Positions 34,301 to 45,141 of a stretch of DNA of 64,000 bases are shown piece after piece. The notes under the pieces were generated by a model, which worked only from the letters and a program-made list of their open reading frames with translations, ran no database searches and was not told the origin of the DNA. This stretch comes from Dactylorhiza incarnata (Eukaryota > Streptophyta > Magnoliopsida > Asparagales > Orchidaceae). A program made the position numbers and the translations under genes. The stretch spans positions 186,001 through 250,000 of the forward strand of contig JAWHQI010000508.1 in assembly GCA_033032865.1 (NCBI GenBank), written 5' to 3'. The first letter of the stretch is position 1. Every line of letters begins with the position of its first letter.

Positions 34301-35586
34301 TCTAAGTATGAGTAAATGTTTTATGATTGATAATGATACATTTCACTCACTTATTTTGGTAATCAACATGTGTGTCTAAATCTAAAAATGCTTGCTTGTG
34401 TATTGTATTTGTACAATGAATTAAAACTTGCATAAGTTTATTGCCTACACAACATTTGAATTGCACTTATGAAATTTAGAAAAGTGGTTAAGAGTTAAAA
34501 AAAATATTGGGTTTGCAAAACAAGTGTATTCGGAGAATGTTGTCTCACAAATGTGAACAAAAAATTATATATATAGACAAATATAACTCCACCAAGCACT
34601 ACTTGAACCTCCTGATAAGTCTTCATAAGCATTGTGAGGTTGAGCACCTTGGAAAGAATAGTAAAGTGGCTTGTGCAAACCTTAGTTATTATACCACTTT
34701 GTTAAAAAATTATGTGCATTAAAAGTGAGTGAAAGTAATTTACTTGTGTTTTATTGTGCACTTTACTCTACATATGTCTTGTATTTTGATGATTTAAATC
34801 AATTGTTAACATTGCCCAAAATACACTTATGTGCACATCATTATCTTTCATAACACTTCTTCTCATGAGTATTGGATTCTAATGCTTTATCTATACTACT
34901 CTTTATGTAAAAATGCACTAGATAACCTAGCATGATCTTTACAATGTTTTTGGTATTTCTTGAATCTAAAATTAAGTAGCATTGTAGTATAATCTCTCTT
35001 TGATATGTTCATTTCATGCTTGGTATCTTTATAAAAAACTTTGAGATTTCAAAAAGGTTAAAACATCTTTCAATTTTGAACTAAAACTCATATTTTTACT
35101 TATGCTTTTCATGCTTACAAAAAGATGTTTATTATAATCTTCCGCTTGCTTACAACTCTTATCTTTATATTTGAAATCTCTTATATACATTGCTTCAACT
35201 CTTTATCATTTCATATATTCAAAAGCTCGATCATGCTTTATTATTTAAATGCCTCCTTACTACCCTCACCCCACCTTCTTTTGATAATACCAAAAGGGGG
35301 AGATTAATTGAAGAAATCTATATAGGTGAACTATAGAAGAATAAGGGGAGACTAATTCATGAATTCTATCATGTAGGGGGAGTAAAACATAAAATGCATT
35401 TATGTAGGGGGAGCATTAATTTAGGGGGAGTATGCACAATTTTATCATGCTAATCATATACTATAGTTGCACTTTTTATCATGCTTATCATATACTATAG
35501 TTGCACTTTTATCTTGCTTATCTTATCTATAAACACTATTGTTGATTTCTTGCTTAGAGGATTTGTTATTATCAAAAGGGGGAGAT
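31358..35586 (+). other. E9 internal non-coding region
   Basis: About 4.2 kb, AT-rich, no ORF above 80 residues with any family signal. Points of note are a copy of the LTR palindrome array (CAGCGCTAGCGCTAGCG, 33795-33824), a GC-rich island at 33298-33480 and a long run of A/T-rich simple sequence at 33830-34110. At the 3' end (35292-35585) lie six polypurine tracts. The size is like the pol gene it replaces, so it may serve as packaging filler. Confidence 0.75.
35292..35585 (+). promoter_or_regulatory. Cluster of polypurine tracts before the E9 3' LTR
   Basis: AAAAGGGGGAGA occurs at 35292-35303 and again at 35574-35585, directly before the LTR. Between them are AAGGGGAGA (35343), TAGGGGGAG (35374, 35405) and TTAGGGGGAG (35421). 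Multiple polypurine tracts upstream of the 3' LTR are a known trait of Sirevirus elements. Confidence 0.8.
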
Positions 35587-36988
35587 TGTTAGACATGTGT
35601 GTCACATCCCTTTGTTTGAGAATAACAAATCCCATATTGTATTTGATCTAGTCTTTTGTGTGTTTATAGTGTCCAGGTTGTACAGGTTCAATGAGGAGAC
35701 AAGTCCTCGTTCATGGGCATGATCCGAGAGTGTGTACACATTAGAAAAAGCAAAAGCATGAGTTTTGCGTACTGATCTTAAAATGACCATAACTTTCAAT
35801 CCAGGAAGAGTTACAGAACGTGCCACCCCATTTCGGGATGAGAACGACTCAATATACAGTCTGGAGAAGTTTCAGACGAGGGGCTGTCGGAATTCCGACA
35901 CTCGATGTCGCCTGGCGACAGCGCTACCGCCAGCGCTAGCGATACCGCCCGGCGGTATCCCGATTTCGTGCAGAGCGCCACGCCGCCGACGGTTGTGCAA
36001 CCGCTGGACACGGACGCTACCGCAGGCGCTAGCCACTACCGCAGGCGCTAGCGAGGAGTTCTATAAAATGGAGCTTTGCTTCTCGTTTTGGCTAATCCAT
36101 CCAGAGAGAGAGCTTGTGCCACAATTCTATACCAGTTATGCTGCTGAAGATGGATCTCCCACTAAAAGCTTAAGGAGAATTCTGGAGGAGGACAACGTCA
36201 CGCTACATCCGAAGGACGATCGCTTCGACCTCGCTTAGGCTACAGCGATCCTTCATCCTCATCTTCTGAAATCTCATATAGGGAGTTTTTATCATTGTTT
36301 TCATTATTTCCATTCCATACATTTTGTAACCGTTGTAGAAATCGTCGTCTTGCGTGCGACGTCTAAGTCCGTGTGAGGCTTAGGGGAAATCATCACCTTG
36401 TGTGTGGTGTTAGATCCTTGTGTGGTCTAGGGTAAATCATCGTCTTGTGTGCGGTGTCAAGTCCTTGTGTGGCTTGGGAGAAAATCGCCGCCGTGTGTGC
36501 TGCGTCTAGATCAAGATTTGATTTAGGGGGAGGCTAGTGTCTATATCTGGGAGATATAGGCTATAGCCAACCGGTTCGTGGGGATACGAGTCGGTATAGA
36601 AAAGGAAAAGATATTTTCATTTGTATGCCTTCGATTTCTAGCGATATTGAAATCAAATTTATGTAAACACTTTTCTTTTATATAAATACAATCATGTCTC
36701 TATTTGTGTTTACTTGATTTCTCTCCTTTGGCGTTATCTCTAAAATATTGGTTACAAAGTCTTAAATCCAAATTACTTTATCTAAATTGTTTATTTCAAT
36801 CTCTTAATCATAAAACAATTTAGTACTTATTTCTAAACTTGAAAATTATGATATTCTCACAAATTAGCTAAATTGTCATTTTGCCTTTCTCATATTATAA
36901 AACAATTTAGTATTTTCCATAAAATTATAAAAAGATTTTTATTCCCTTATTCACCCCCCCCCCTCTAAGGGCGCCATAAGATCCAACA
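35587..36988 (+). repeat. E9 3' LTR
   Basis: Length 1,402 bp, nearly identical to 28453-29857. The poly-C tract is 10 instead of 14. It ends AAGATCCAACA and is followed by the TSD GATAT and the resumed E8 LTR. Confidence 0.93.
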
Positions 36989-37738
36989 GATATGCCCAGT
37001 ACTTCAATAACTGACTAAGTAAAATATCGTCGAAAAAGACTGGACATATCGTCGAAAAGTATAGGCATATCGTTGAAATGATATGCGGAGCAAAGCAACA
37101 TGATCATGTCGGTTATTGTCGAGATAACATACACATGATGATAACATTGTAACATCAACACTACAACACCTCTCAACGATATCAGAATGCCGAGAAGAAA
37201 GAACAAGACTGAGGCAAGTAGAAGTCTGATGTCAACCATATCGTCGAAAAGAAGCCGTGTCGTTGAAAAGGCAAAGGGAAGGTCAGTGTCGAATATATCG
37301 TTGAAAAGAAGTTGTGTCGTCGATAAGACTGATGACAACTATATCGTCGAAAAGAAGACGTGGCGTCGAGAACACTGAAGAAGAAGCTGTGAAGATGGGC
37401 AGTTGCTGAAGAACAATCTGTAGACATGACATCGACCATGTCGTCGAGAAGATAAGGTGATCATAACGATATCAAGCAATCAAGAAGATTACGCCGACAT
37501 CAGTTAGATGACTTCATGTCATCTTAAGCACGAGTGCAGAAGGGATGTTCAGTATCGTCGGGATATTGTCCTTGTCATCGTAACAATGAAAATATTGTCG
37601 AGACAGATTCAAATGTTGCCAGACGCGCTGTCAGCAGTTAATGCCGCCTCCTGATTGTCCAATCAGCGCGTGCTCTTAAAGTATGGGAGTCTGTTAGAAA
37701 AGGACATCATAGGAGACCGTTAAGCGGCGTCTCAGTCC

Positions 37739-37746
37739 TATAAAAG
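37739..37746 (+). promoter_or_regulatory. TATA box of the E8 LTR
   Basis: TATAAAAG, about 120 bp after the end of the TATCGTCGA repeat cluster and about 60 bp after a CCAATCAG box (37669-37676). Confidence 0.65.
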
Positions 37747-38099
37747 GGAACAGTGGATGCCCTAAACCTCTCTCTCAAACAAAGGAATGAAAAAGAATCC
37801 CGATGAGCATTTTGAATACAACAGTACAAGCTGCGGTGAAGAAGAAAGAAAGAAGGGAAGAACAAAACGATCATCTTGTGTTCTTCAAGTAGCAGTTAAG
37901 TCTCATCTACTGTTAAGAATCGTTCAAGAAAGGAAGCCAGTCAGCATCAGGCAAAGCAAGAAAACTTGAAGAAGATTTGTGTCATACAGATTCAAAATCA
38001 GAAGCATCTTCTTCAAGGAAAGAAGCCGATCTCCACCAGGCAGAAGAACTTATTGCAAATCTTTCTTTGTAAGGCTTGTGGGCCAAATCTGTGAGATCT

Positions 38100-38480
38100 G
38101 TTTTTAGATCTGTGTTTCAAGCTTGAGGGCTTGAGATCTGCGAGGCTTGAGGGCTAGGACAGAGGGACTTATGGGTCCAAACATGTCGGGCTTGTGGGAT
38201 CGGGTGTAGTGAAGGGGCTTGTGGGCCTAGGCTGTAGGCAAGACTTGCGGGTCTGTGCTGTGTAGGGCTTGAGGGCCTGAGTGTCGAGCTTGCGGGCTCG
38301 GGTGCAGTGAAGGGGATTGCGGGCCAAGGATGCAGGCAAGACTTGCGGGTTTGTGCTGTGTAGGGCTTGAGGGCTTGAGGGTCGATCCTGCGGGCTCGGG
38401 TGCAGTGAAGGGGCTTGCGGGCCTAGGCTGCAGGGACTTGCGGGTCCGAGTAATAAGGCTTGTGGGCTAGAGACATTGGC
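38100..38480 (+). repeat. GGCTTG(C/T)GGG degenerate tandem repeat in the E8 LTR
   Basis: Short words such as GGGCTTGAGGGC, GACTTGCGGGTCTGTGCTGTG and GTGCAGTGAAGGGG recur at 30 to 70 bp spacing, with a longer unit of about 120 bp (near 38205, 38300 and 38395). They lie downstream of the TATA box in the transcribed part. Confidence 0.75.
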
Positions 38481-38718
38481 GGAGTTTGTCGAGCCTAGCA
38501 CACTGCTAGGTAGGCGCAAAGGGAAAGAGGACTACTCAAGACACCTTGTCTTGAGGAACCTCTATAAGTCCATGTGTGTTTTCTGTGTTGTGCTCTCTCA
38601 AACTCTAAATCAATTATCCAGAAAATAAGAACACCTAAAGGGGACAAAACAATTTGAAAAACCTATTCACCCCCCCCACCCCCTCTGGGTGATAAGTCGA
38701 CACCCCATAACTAACAAG

Positions 38719-38730
38719 TGGTATCAGAGG
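38719..38730 (+). promoter_or_regulatory. E8 primer-binding site
   Basis: TGGTATCAGAGG two bases after the LTR end. Confidence 0.88.
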
Positions 38731-38799
38731 TAGGTTGTTCAAAGAAAAGCTTAACATCTTGAACATATCTGCTCGTGGGTGTCCATTCATCATAGCCAT

Positions 38800-40189
38800 G
38801 GAATCAAAAATAGCTACTTGTTCTAGGGAGAATTTTGCCCTTTAGAAAGTAAGAGATAAAATATTCACGGAGGCTATGGACCCTAGAATGTTTCAAATTG
38901 TTCAAGAAGGGTCATATGTCTCCAAGACAGTGCCCAAGAAAATGACTGAAGATGAGATCATCCTAGTCAACTTGGACAAGGAAACCAAAGATATTATAGC
39001 TGGTGCAGTTGACATCTCAACATTTTAGAAACTGGCTCACTGCATAACAACAAAAGAGATGTGGGACTCTCTAACAGTCCTTATGGAAGGACCAAAAGAT
39101 GGAAGAGAAGAATCAGTACTGCCTTCCAAGAATCAGAAAGAAGCAAGGTAGCTGAGAAGAAAGTCAGAACATTGAGTGATAGTGACTCAAGTTGTTCAGA
39201 CTCAGAAGAGAATGCTGATTTTGGACTGACTGCCATATCTGAGTCAGAGGAGGAAACTCAGGATGATGTCTCCCCTGAACATGTATGCATAAGAGCTCCT
39301 TTATCTACCTCAGACTCAGAATCTGAGACAAGCTCATCAAGAAATGATGACTTGTCCAAGCCATATGATGTCCTTCTAGAAGATCTCAAAAAGGTCAAGA
39401 TGCTCTGCAAGGAGCAAGCTGAAAAGATCTCAATCCTTCAAGCCAAAAATTCTGATCACTCTGAAAAGACTGAAAAGCTAACTCTACAGAATGCAGAGTT
39501 TTGCCGACTCAAAAGGACTTCAAGGCAAGCTCCAACCTTGATTTGATAAGTAAATTTGGGAAAACTCTGAAGGCACTGATTGACCGTAAGGAGCTGTGAT
39601 GTTCTCTAACCAAAGAGATAGTGCTTCTAAAGAAGGATAGAGATCAGCCCAGTACCCTGAAATCTAAGAATAATAATGTCTGAAGGGTGGAGGATAAATC
39701 CTTCATTGCAAGGAAGCCTGTAGCAAGCTCCTTCAAACCCCAGAACATGCCTAAAACCCCAAGGGTACCTCATGAAGAGATGATCACAAGAAGGCATGAA
39801 GTTACTTGGTCTAGAAAAGAGAAGAAATCACTAAAGAAGACTGACTCCAGAGGGAAAGTTGTGGATGGTGATGGTCAACATCACACTCACAATCAGTACA
39901 TATCAGTCTCCTTCAACTATCCTTCTGTTAACAGACAAAGGACTCATGCTCACACAGTCAGCCTAAAAGGAAGATAGAACAGGTTTGAATATTGGTGTTG
40001 TGGAAAGACTGGGCACTTTGCAATAGATTGTTGGTACAATCCAACTGCTCCAAGGATAACAAATGCTAAACTTGCAAGTAATCTTGTTCATCATCACTAT
40101 GCATATTCCGGAGCAGTTAGATCCAGTATGCCTCTTAAAGCTAACAATATCCTAGGACCAAAGGCTACTTGGGTACATAAGGGCTTATA
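38800..40189 (+). pseudogene. E8 gag, decayed
   Basis: The reading opens MESKIATCSRENFAL at 38800 and runs through TEAMDPRMFQIVQEGSYVSK and ITTKEMWDSLTVLMEGPKD, with in-frame stops near 38842 and 39028. It parallels the E13 Gag. After a deletion or frameshift, 39061-39546 gives an acidic Ser-rich stretch and a coiled-coil (LLEDLKKVKMLCKEQAEKIS). 39687-40189 has a basic part, the knuckle CCGKTGHFAIDC (39997-40032) and ILGPKATWVHKGL, the segment that precedes protease in Sireviruses. The first zinc knuckle and the RNA-binding middle are missing. There is no pol after it. Confidence 0.75.
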
Positions 40190-40446
40190 ATCTCATTTTG
40201 CAGGTAGTCCAAGAGCCCATCAGAAGCAAATCTGGGCCTTGGACAAGATGGTTATTCTGGCCCATATGCAAAACAGCAAAATTAGTTTACTAACAATCTT
40301 AGTGCAGGTCACCCTACTAAAAAGACCAAAAGAAGTCAATAAGATTACAAGTTGGAATTGACCAAAACACCCCTGGAGAACTCTCAGGGTTAGTGCCAAA
40401 AGATATCTCCTAAGAAGGGCCTAAAGTTGTCCTAGGCTGACAAGTT

Positions 40447-40685
40447 TAAGGAATATGTATCGTCGATACAATAAGTTATTACGACGACACAACAGATGTT
40501 ACGATGACAATAGATCGAGCTGGAAGGATGCGTATCCAAGAACCATTTCGACGATAATAAGCAGTATCGACAAAATAAAATCGAGTTATTTATCATGGCA
40601 CTAGATCGCTCTATCGGAGCCGTCTGATCATTTTTCACCAACACAGTCAAAGGTACGCGCCCCTCACCTACCTACACTATAAATA
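40447..40685 (+). promoter_or_regulatory. Putative internal promoter of E8 ORF2
   Basis: The spacer between gag and ORF2 carries the palindrome TGTATCGTCGATACA (40456-40470), then TTACGACGAC, TTACGATGAC, TTTCGACGATAA and AGTATCGAC, words of the same TATCGTCGA family that fill the E8 LTR promoter. About 90 bp later is CACTATAAATAAAG (TATAAATA at 40678-40685), 109 bp before the ORF2 ATG. The order array-TATA-ATG copies the LTR layout. Promoter function is inference. Confidence 0.5.
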
Positions 40686-40793
40686 AAGTGAATGATCGAG
40701 AATAAAAATTACGCTATCATTTTCCCCAAGCTATTCCGTCGACAAACCACTGCTCCGTCTCCGACGTACTGCCTCCTCTCTCTCTCTGAATCA

Positions 40794-41792
40794 ATGGCTC
40801 CCAAGAGAGAAGAAGTAATCTCCGGTTGTGAACTCCAGCATGGGGGTTTCAACTCGTGCTCGAAAAAAGTTAGGTCAGTGTTAGGGCTCCTCGAATCCAC
40901 AGGCATAGAGTATCCGCTGAGCGGGCCCTCAGTTCTTCTTCACCGAGAACTGACGGAGTTCTTCGCTGAAGCCCAGATCAACCATTCAGAATCTCAGATA
41001 AAATCTGTTGTAGTTGGTAAGAAAGTCAAAGTATATGCTAAGAATCTCAGAAAGACACTCCATCTGCCAAGGATTGAAGGGGGAGAGGAAGAAAAGCTGA
41101 CGACGGAGGATGTCTCAGCCAGTTATTCCTGGTGCGGCCATACCGGGAAGACCTATGGGTCAATCAAGAGGAATGAGTTCAATCAAAAAGGAAAATTGCT
41201 ATCAGACATAGTGGGGAAGGTGCTGTTATGCAAACCTAGGTTGCATGACCAAATCTCTAAGGAGATGTTTGTCGTCATGGCCAGGATAATTCTGACCAAG
41301 AAGAACGACTGGAGCGGATTTCTTTTCCAGAGAATAAAGAGTACCCTGAAGACCCCCTCCTATGGAAGAATTATGTCCCTCTTCCTTCTGAACATCCTGG
41401 ATAAAGCACTGCATAGAAGAATGGGAGTGCCCCTGCACTACTCCAAATGGCTGGACGCAAAGATGCTTGATCGCTGGGATAGGTCAATTCCCAAAGCATC
41501 CCCTGAAGCAGCACCCGCCTCAAAGAAGCAAAAGAAGAAAGTCGTCCAAGCCATCATCTCTGATGAGGAAGCATCATCAAGCAGTTCCGATGACAGCTCC
41601 CCACCTCAACAAAACCTTGGTGCGACATCTGCTCAAGGAAATACTCCTGCATCAATTCTCAAACCTGCTCACAAAGAGGATGTTGAAGAAGATAGATACC
41701 CCAACTTGGGGAGAGATCAAATTGAGGGGGAGTACCAATTGGGGAGCTCAGCCCAAGATGACGAAATGATTGATGGGGAGCTCCTGACATGA
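40794..41792 (+). CDS. E8 ORF2, N-terminal part (332 residues), unknown function
   Basis: I choose ATG 40794 (MAPKREEVISGCELQ) because the E13 homologue starts MAPK in the same place; an upstream in-frame ATG at 40692 lies in the leader. Residues 1-215 are helical and contain VVVGKKVKVYAKNL, then LSDIVGKVLLCKPRLHDQ, MARIILTKKNDWSGFLFQRI and SYGRIMSLFLLN, which align with E13 ORF2. A Ser/Glu-rich, Pro-containing segment follows. A TGA at 41790 ends it; the frame stays readable for another 225 bp (GDVQVEGETQLGYST). Layout resembles the plant putative transposon protein/env-like ORFs (Transposase_32-type) that follow Gag-Pol in some retroelements. I see no catalytic motif and no clear membrane segment. 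Confidence 0.7.
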   Translation: MAPKREEVISGCELQHGGFNSCSKKVRSVLGLLESTGIEYPLSGPSVLLHRELTEFFAEAQINHSESQIKSVVVGKKVKVYAKNLRKTLHLPRIEGGEEEKLTTEDVSASYSWCGHTGKTYGSIKRNEFNQKGKLLSDIVGKVLLCKPRLHDQISKEMFVVMARIILTKKNDWSGFLFQRIKSTLKTPSYGRIMSLFLLNILDKALHRRMGVPLHYSKWLDAKMLDRWDRSIPKASPEAAPASKKQKKKVVQAIISDEEASSSSSDDSSPPQQNLGATSAQGNTPASILKPAHKEDVEEDRYPNLGRDQIEGEYQLGSSAQDDEMIDGELLT

Positions 41793-42139
41793 GGCACAGC
41801 CCAAGGAGATGTTCAAGTTGAGGGGGAGACCCAACTGGGGTACTCTACCCTAGAAGATCAAGGAAATGTGCCCCCTGCTACAGAAGATCAAGGCAATGTG
41901 CATGAGCCCATAAAAGATCCCACTCCTTTAGACTGCAGAGAGTTGATAGTAGCAAGTAAGATTGTGCTTACATATCCAAGTGAGACAGTACCAGAAGTGT
42001 CAAGGGGAAAGCCAAAGTGACAGTCCACACCAGTGAAGAATCATCTGCAGATATCTCTGAAGTAGCTCCACAGGAAGGAGGAGATCAAGAAGAACAAACT
42101 GCTGAGCCATCTTCGACTCAGACATGATCTCTCTTTCAC

Positions 42140-43096
42140 ATGATATCAGCCCTACTGACTGCTCAAAGGAAACAACTGGAAACCTTTGTCATAAAGACTG
42201 TGGATGGCCTAAGGAAGGAGCTGAAGATTGAGATCAAGGCTGTAAAGAGTGACATACTCAATCTCAACACCCAGTGTGCCCACTTCTACACCTTAGCAGC
42301 TCCGGCAATAGACAAGATGGGTGAGGAAGTAAACAAGGTGGGACATCAAACCCATTCAATACTGACAAATCAAGTAACATTCGCTGAGAATGTGGATTAT
42401 GCTTTTGAACAAATAGCAGGTGTCGCTCACAGTAATAAGAATCAGGTTCTGAACAAGGTTAATGAGATTGCCCATACAATAGATCAACATCTACTGGAAG
42501 TTAGAAACAACTTAGATATCACTGAACAACAACTGCATGAACAATTAAACTTGGTTAAAGAAACCCTTGAAGAACGCGTAATTGAACAAGTCCAAAAGAG
42601 GGGAGAATGAAATAATAAATGTTGGATCCCATCAAGCCATGTGGATAGCAAATCAAGTGAAGTAGACAATGCAAAAAAACCTCCATCAGTATATGAAGTT
42701 GCTAACCCATCAGAAAGCACTGACTCAGCGGAGTATGGCGTAGAATTCGGAGAATCAGCAACCTCCAGGAAAAGGAAGAAAATTCAGAGTAATAAGTACA
42801 GGTAAAAGAGGCTGAGGGAAATCGAGCTGGATCCACAATCAGTAAGGTGGAGTCCTGACTCAAGAGAAATTATAACAGAATCATGGATGCAATTTGAATA
42901 CCCTCAGGAGAGCTATCAAAGGGTATACCAGTCAGTTGATTGGGAGAAACATCTAAAGCAGCTGGAAAGGAGGAAGAATCACAAACTAGCATTCCCACAT
43001 GGTCCTCCTCCTTCTCCTAAGAAGATTCCAAAGCTCATCAACTACTATCAGAGGCAAAGGAAGAAAGACAAAGGTGCAAGCAGCAGCAGACATTGA
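42140..43096 (+). pseudogene. E8 ORF2, C-terminal coiled-coil part
   Basis: One frame from 42140 to 43096 is interrupted only by stops at 42608 and about 42805. Residues 1-156 are a long amphipathic helix region (LRKELKIEIKAVKSDILNLN, LEVRNNLDITEQQLHEQLNL) likely to form a coiled-coil. The last 70 residues are basic and aromatic, ending KKDKGASSSRH. It is in a different frame from 40794-41792, so one frameshift plus stops separate the halves. The same order (helical core, Pro/acidic, coil, basic end) is seen in E13 ORF2. Confidence 0.6.
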
Positions 43097-43277
43097 GGAG
43101 CACCAAATCAAGTTAAAAATTAGAATGGGGCAAATGAATGCTAACTTTTATTCAAGAACATTTAATCTATTTTTGTGATTGCTGCTTGATGTGATTTTAT
43201 TATCTAAAATGTTAAATCTGTATGTGTGTGGCATTTATCATTGAGATGAGTTAGGGCTTATTCAAATAGGGGGAGAT

Positions 43278-44068
43278 TGTTGGGAACAGTGCCCAGCAGT
43301 GTTCCTGATTTGAAGAAGTGCTCAGCTCAATGATAAGTACAAGGTGTATTTAATATTACATCTAGTTCATGCTTGCAGAGATCAGATGATATGCTCAGTA
43401 CTTCAATAATTGACTAAGTAAAATATCGTAGAAAAAGACTGGACATATCGTCGACAAGTATAGGCATATCGTTGAAATGATATGCAGAGCAAAGCAACAT
43501 GATCATGTCGGTTATCGTCGAGATAACATACACATGATGATATCGTTGTAACATCAACACTACAACACCTCTCAACGATATCAGAATGCCGAGAAGAAGG
43601 AACAAGACTGAGGCAAGTAGAAGTCTGATGTCGACCATATCGTCGAAAAGAAGCTGTGTCGTTGAAAAGGCAAAGGGAAGGTCAGTGTCGAAGATATCGT
43701 TGAAAAGAAGCTGTGTCGTCGATAAGACTGATGACAACTATATCGTCGAAAAGAAGACGTGATGTCGAGAACACTGAAGAAGCAGTTGTGAAGACGGGCA
43801 GTTGCTGAAGAATACTCTGTCGTTATGACATCGACCATGTCATCGAGAAGATAAGATGATCACAATGATATCAAGCAATCAAGAAGATTACGCCGACATC
43901 AGTTAGATGACTTCATGTCATCTTAAGCACGAGTGCAAAAGGGATGTCCAGTGTCATCGAGATATTGTCCTTGTTGTCGTAACAATGGAAATATCGTCTA
44001 GACAGATTCAAATGTTGCCATACGCGCTGTCAGCAGTTAATACCGCCGCCTGATTGTCCAATCAGTGC
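43278..44068 (+). repeat. E8 3' LTR, truncated
   Basis: Starts TGTTGGGAACA right after AAATAGGGGGAGAT. It aligns with the 5' LTR through the TATCGTCGA array and stops matching after GATTGTCCAATCAGTGCA. The TATA and everything downstream are lost. Confidence 0.85.
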
Positions 44069-45141
44069 ATACCACAACATTCTACGAATCATCACTTATT
44101 TCATCATTCAAATTTATTTTTAAAGGAGAGAGGGTGATGAATTCTATCATCTTACCCCATACAATATACTCTTTTTTTCTTCACCAAAATTGGGGATGAT
44201 AAATTTTATCCTCTCATCCATATATAATTTTTCTCATTTCACGACAAAATATCCATCGTCACTATAGGAGCCAAAAGTGTCCTCAACCTCCACGCTCAAC
44301 TGCGAGCTGCCAAAGATAAGGGAAACCATGAGCTGCAAGTGACCAACTACTAACCGCAAAGAGCTAAAGATAAAAGACGGGGGAGAGAGGAGAAGGTTGT
44401 CATTAACAGTTACACCAGATTTCCCGCAACTGTGAATGCCTTAGCTACGGGTGATTTTATTACTCACAAGTAAAGCTATTATAGAGAGATTACATCTAAG
44501 TAACAAAGCCTTAGTCATCAGAGAGATACGAGAGCTTAAGACTGCACAAACAAGGTGTATTTGGCTCAAGTTCAGTGTGCTTTTCTGGGTACTCTGGGCC
44601 ATATTTATACTAATTTGGGCCTGCCCGAAAGGGCCGATACCAAAAATACGGGATGCCCGGGGTACATGATAACTGGGAAGGGGGTGATAGAGGAAGAGAA
44701 TGTGCGGTTACAATAGGTTGTAACTGTCCCAACTAAAGGGTTGGGAAGGAGCTGAGGCGGTCTCTGGTAGTGTCCTCTGGTACGGCTTGAACTCTAAGAG
44801 GCTCCTTGCTCCATCTGAGGCTGACTGGATCGTGTTGAGAACACAAGATTCTGGGCTACCATATTCCCCAGACTTTTTTTAAGTCCACACGGACTTCAAA
44901 AAAGTAGACAGGTAGTTACAGATACCGCAACTTAACTTGAATGCTCCAAAAACTATAAATAGCCCAGAACCAGGTTACTTATAAGGAAATTTTTTGGATG
45001 ATTTCTTCTATACTCGATGCAGTTATAATCTTCAATAAATATATGGCTACTCGGAATACTTCACTTCTATAGTCATTGGCGAAAAGGACTGCCACCCTCT
45101 CATCCTCTCGCAAGGGGTAGAGAGGAAAAGGCTCGGCTGGC
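44069..45141. other. Relic DNA with two inverted repeats and a TATA box
   Basis: 44127-44222 is a degenerate inverted repeat (GATGAATTCTATCATC with CCCC against GGGGATGATAAATTTTATC). 44871-44905 is a hairpin (ACTTTTTTTAAGTCC / GGACTTCAAAAAAGT). ACTATAAATAGCCC (44952-44965) is a good TATA box. No host gene is visible; it may be a degraded retroelement internal region feeding into the ORF at 45142. Confidence 0.4.

Larger units (their letters stand above)
28453..36988 (+). mobile_element. E9: gag-only LTR retrotransposon, 8,536 bp, intact ends
   Basis: LTRs at 28453-29857 and 35587-36988 start TGTTAGACATGTG and end AAGATCCAACA, flanked by TSD GATAT (28448-28452 and 36989-36993). They differ by about 16 substitutions by eye plus poly-C length, roughly 1 percent, so the insertion is young. 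The primer site TGGTATCAGAGC, one gag-like ORF, about 4.2 kb of AT-rich non-coding DNA and a cluster of polypurine tracts follow. No pol domain exists, so replication must use enzymes from another element (TR-GAG type). Confidence 0.95.
28337..38716 (+). repeat. E8 5' LTR (interrupted by E9)
   Basis: The part before E9 (28337-28452) and the part after (36994-38716) align with 43278-44068 as one unbroken sequence, where the single GATAT is seen at 43388-43392. From 37018 to 37620 the LTR holds many TATCGTCGAAAAGAAG-type words, followed by CCAATCAG and a TATAAAAG box at 37739-37746. 38100-38500 is a GGCTTG(T/C)GGG-repeat region. It ends with TATTCACCCCCCCACCCCCTC and ATAACTAACA. Confidence 0.88.
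28337..44068 (+). mobile_element. E8: non-autonomous Sirevirus-like element with gag plus ORF2, no pol
   Basis: 5' LTR 28337-28452 plus 36994-38716 (split by E9; about 1.84 kb), primer site TGGTATCAGAGG at 38719, decayed gag, a gag-ORF2 spacer with LTR-type palindromes and TATA, ORF2 (40794-43096 in pieces), polypurine tract AAATAGGGGGAGA, and a 3' LTR from 43278 truncated at about 44068. LTRs start TGTTGGGAACA; the 5' LTR ends ATAACTAACA. There is no reverse transcriptase, RNase H or integrase sequence. The 5' flank is the LINE at 27743-28336; the TSD cannot be checked because the 3' LTR is truncated. Confidence 0.85.

Noticed and set aside
40202..40300. Protease start after E8 gag (IWALDKMV...HM)
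   Set aside because: Weak resemblance to the WxLDSGCSxHM motif, but no active-site Asp-Ser-Gly and no further pol; cannot be supported.
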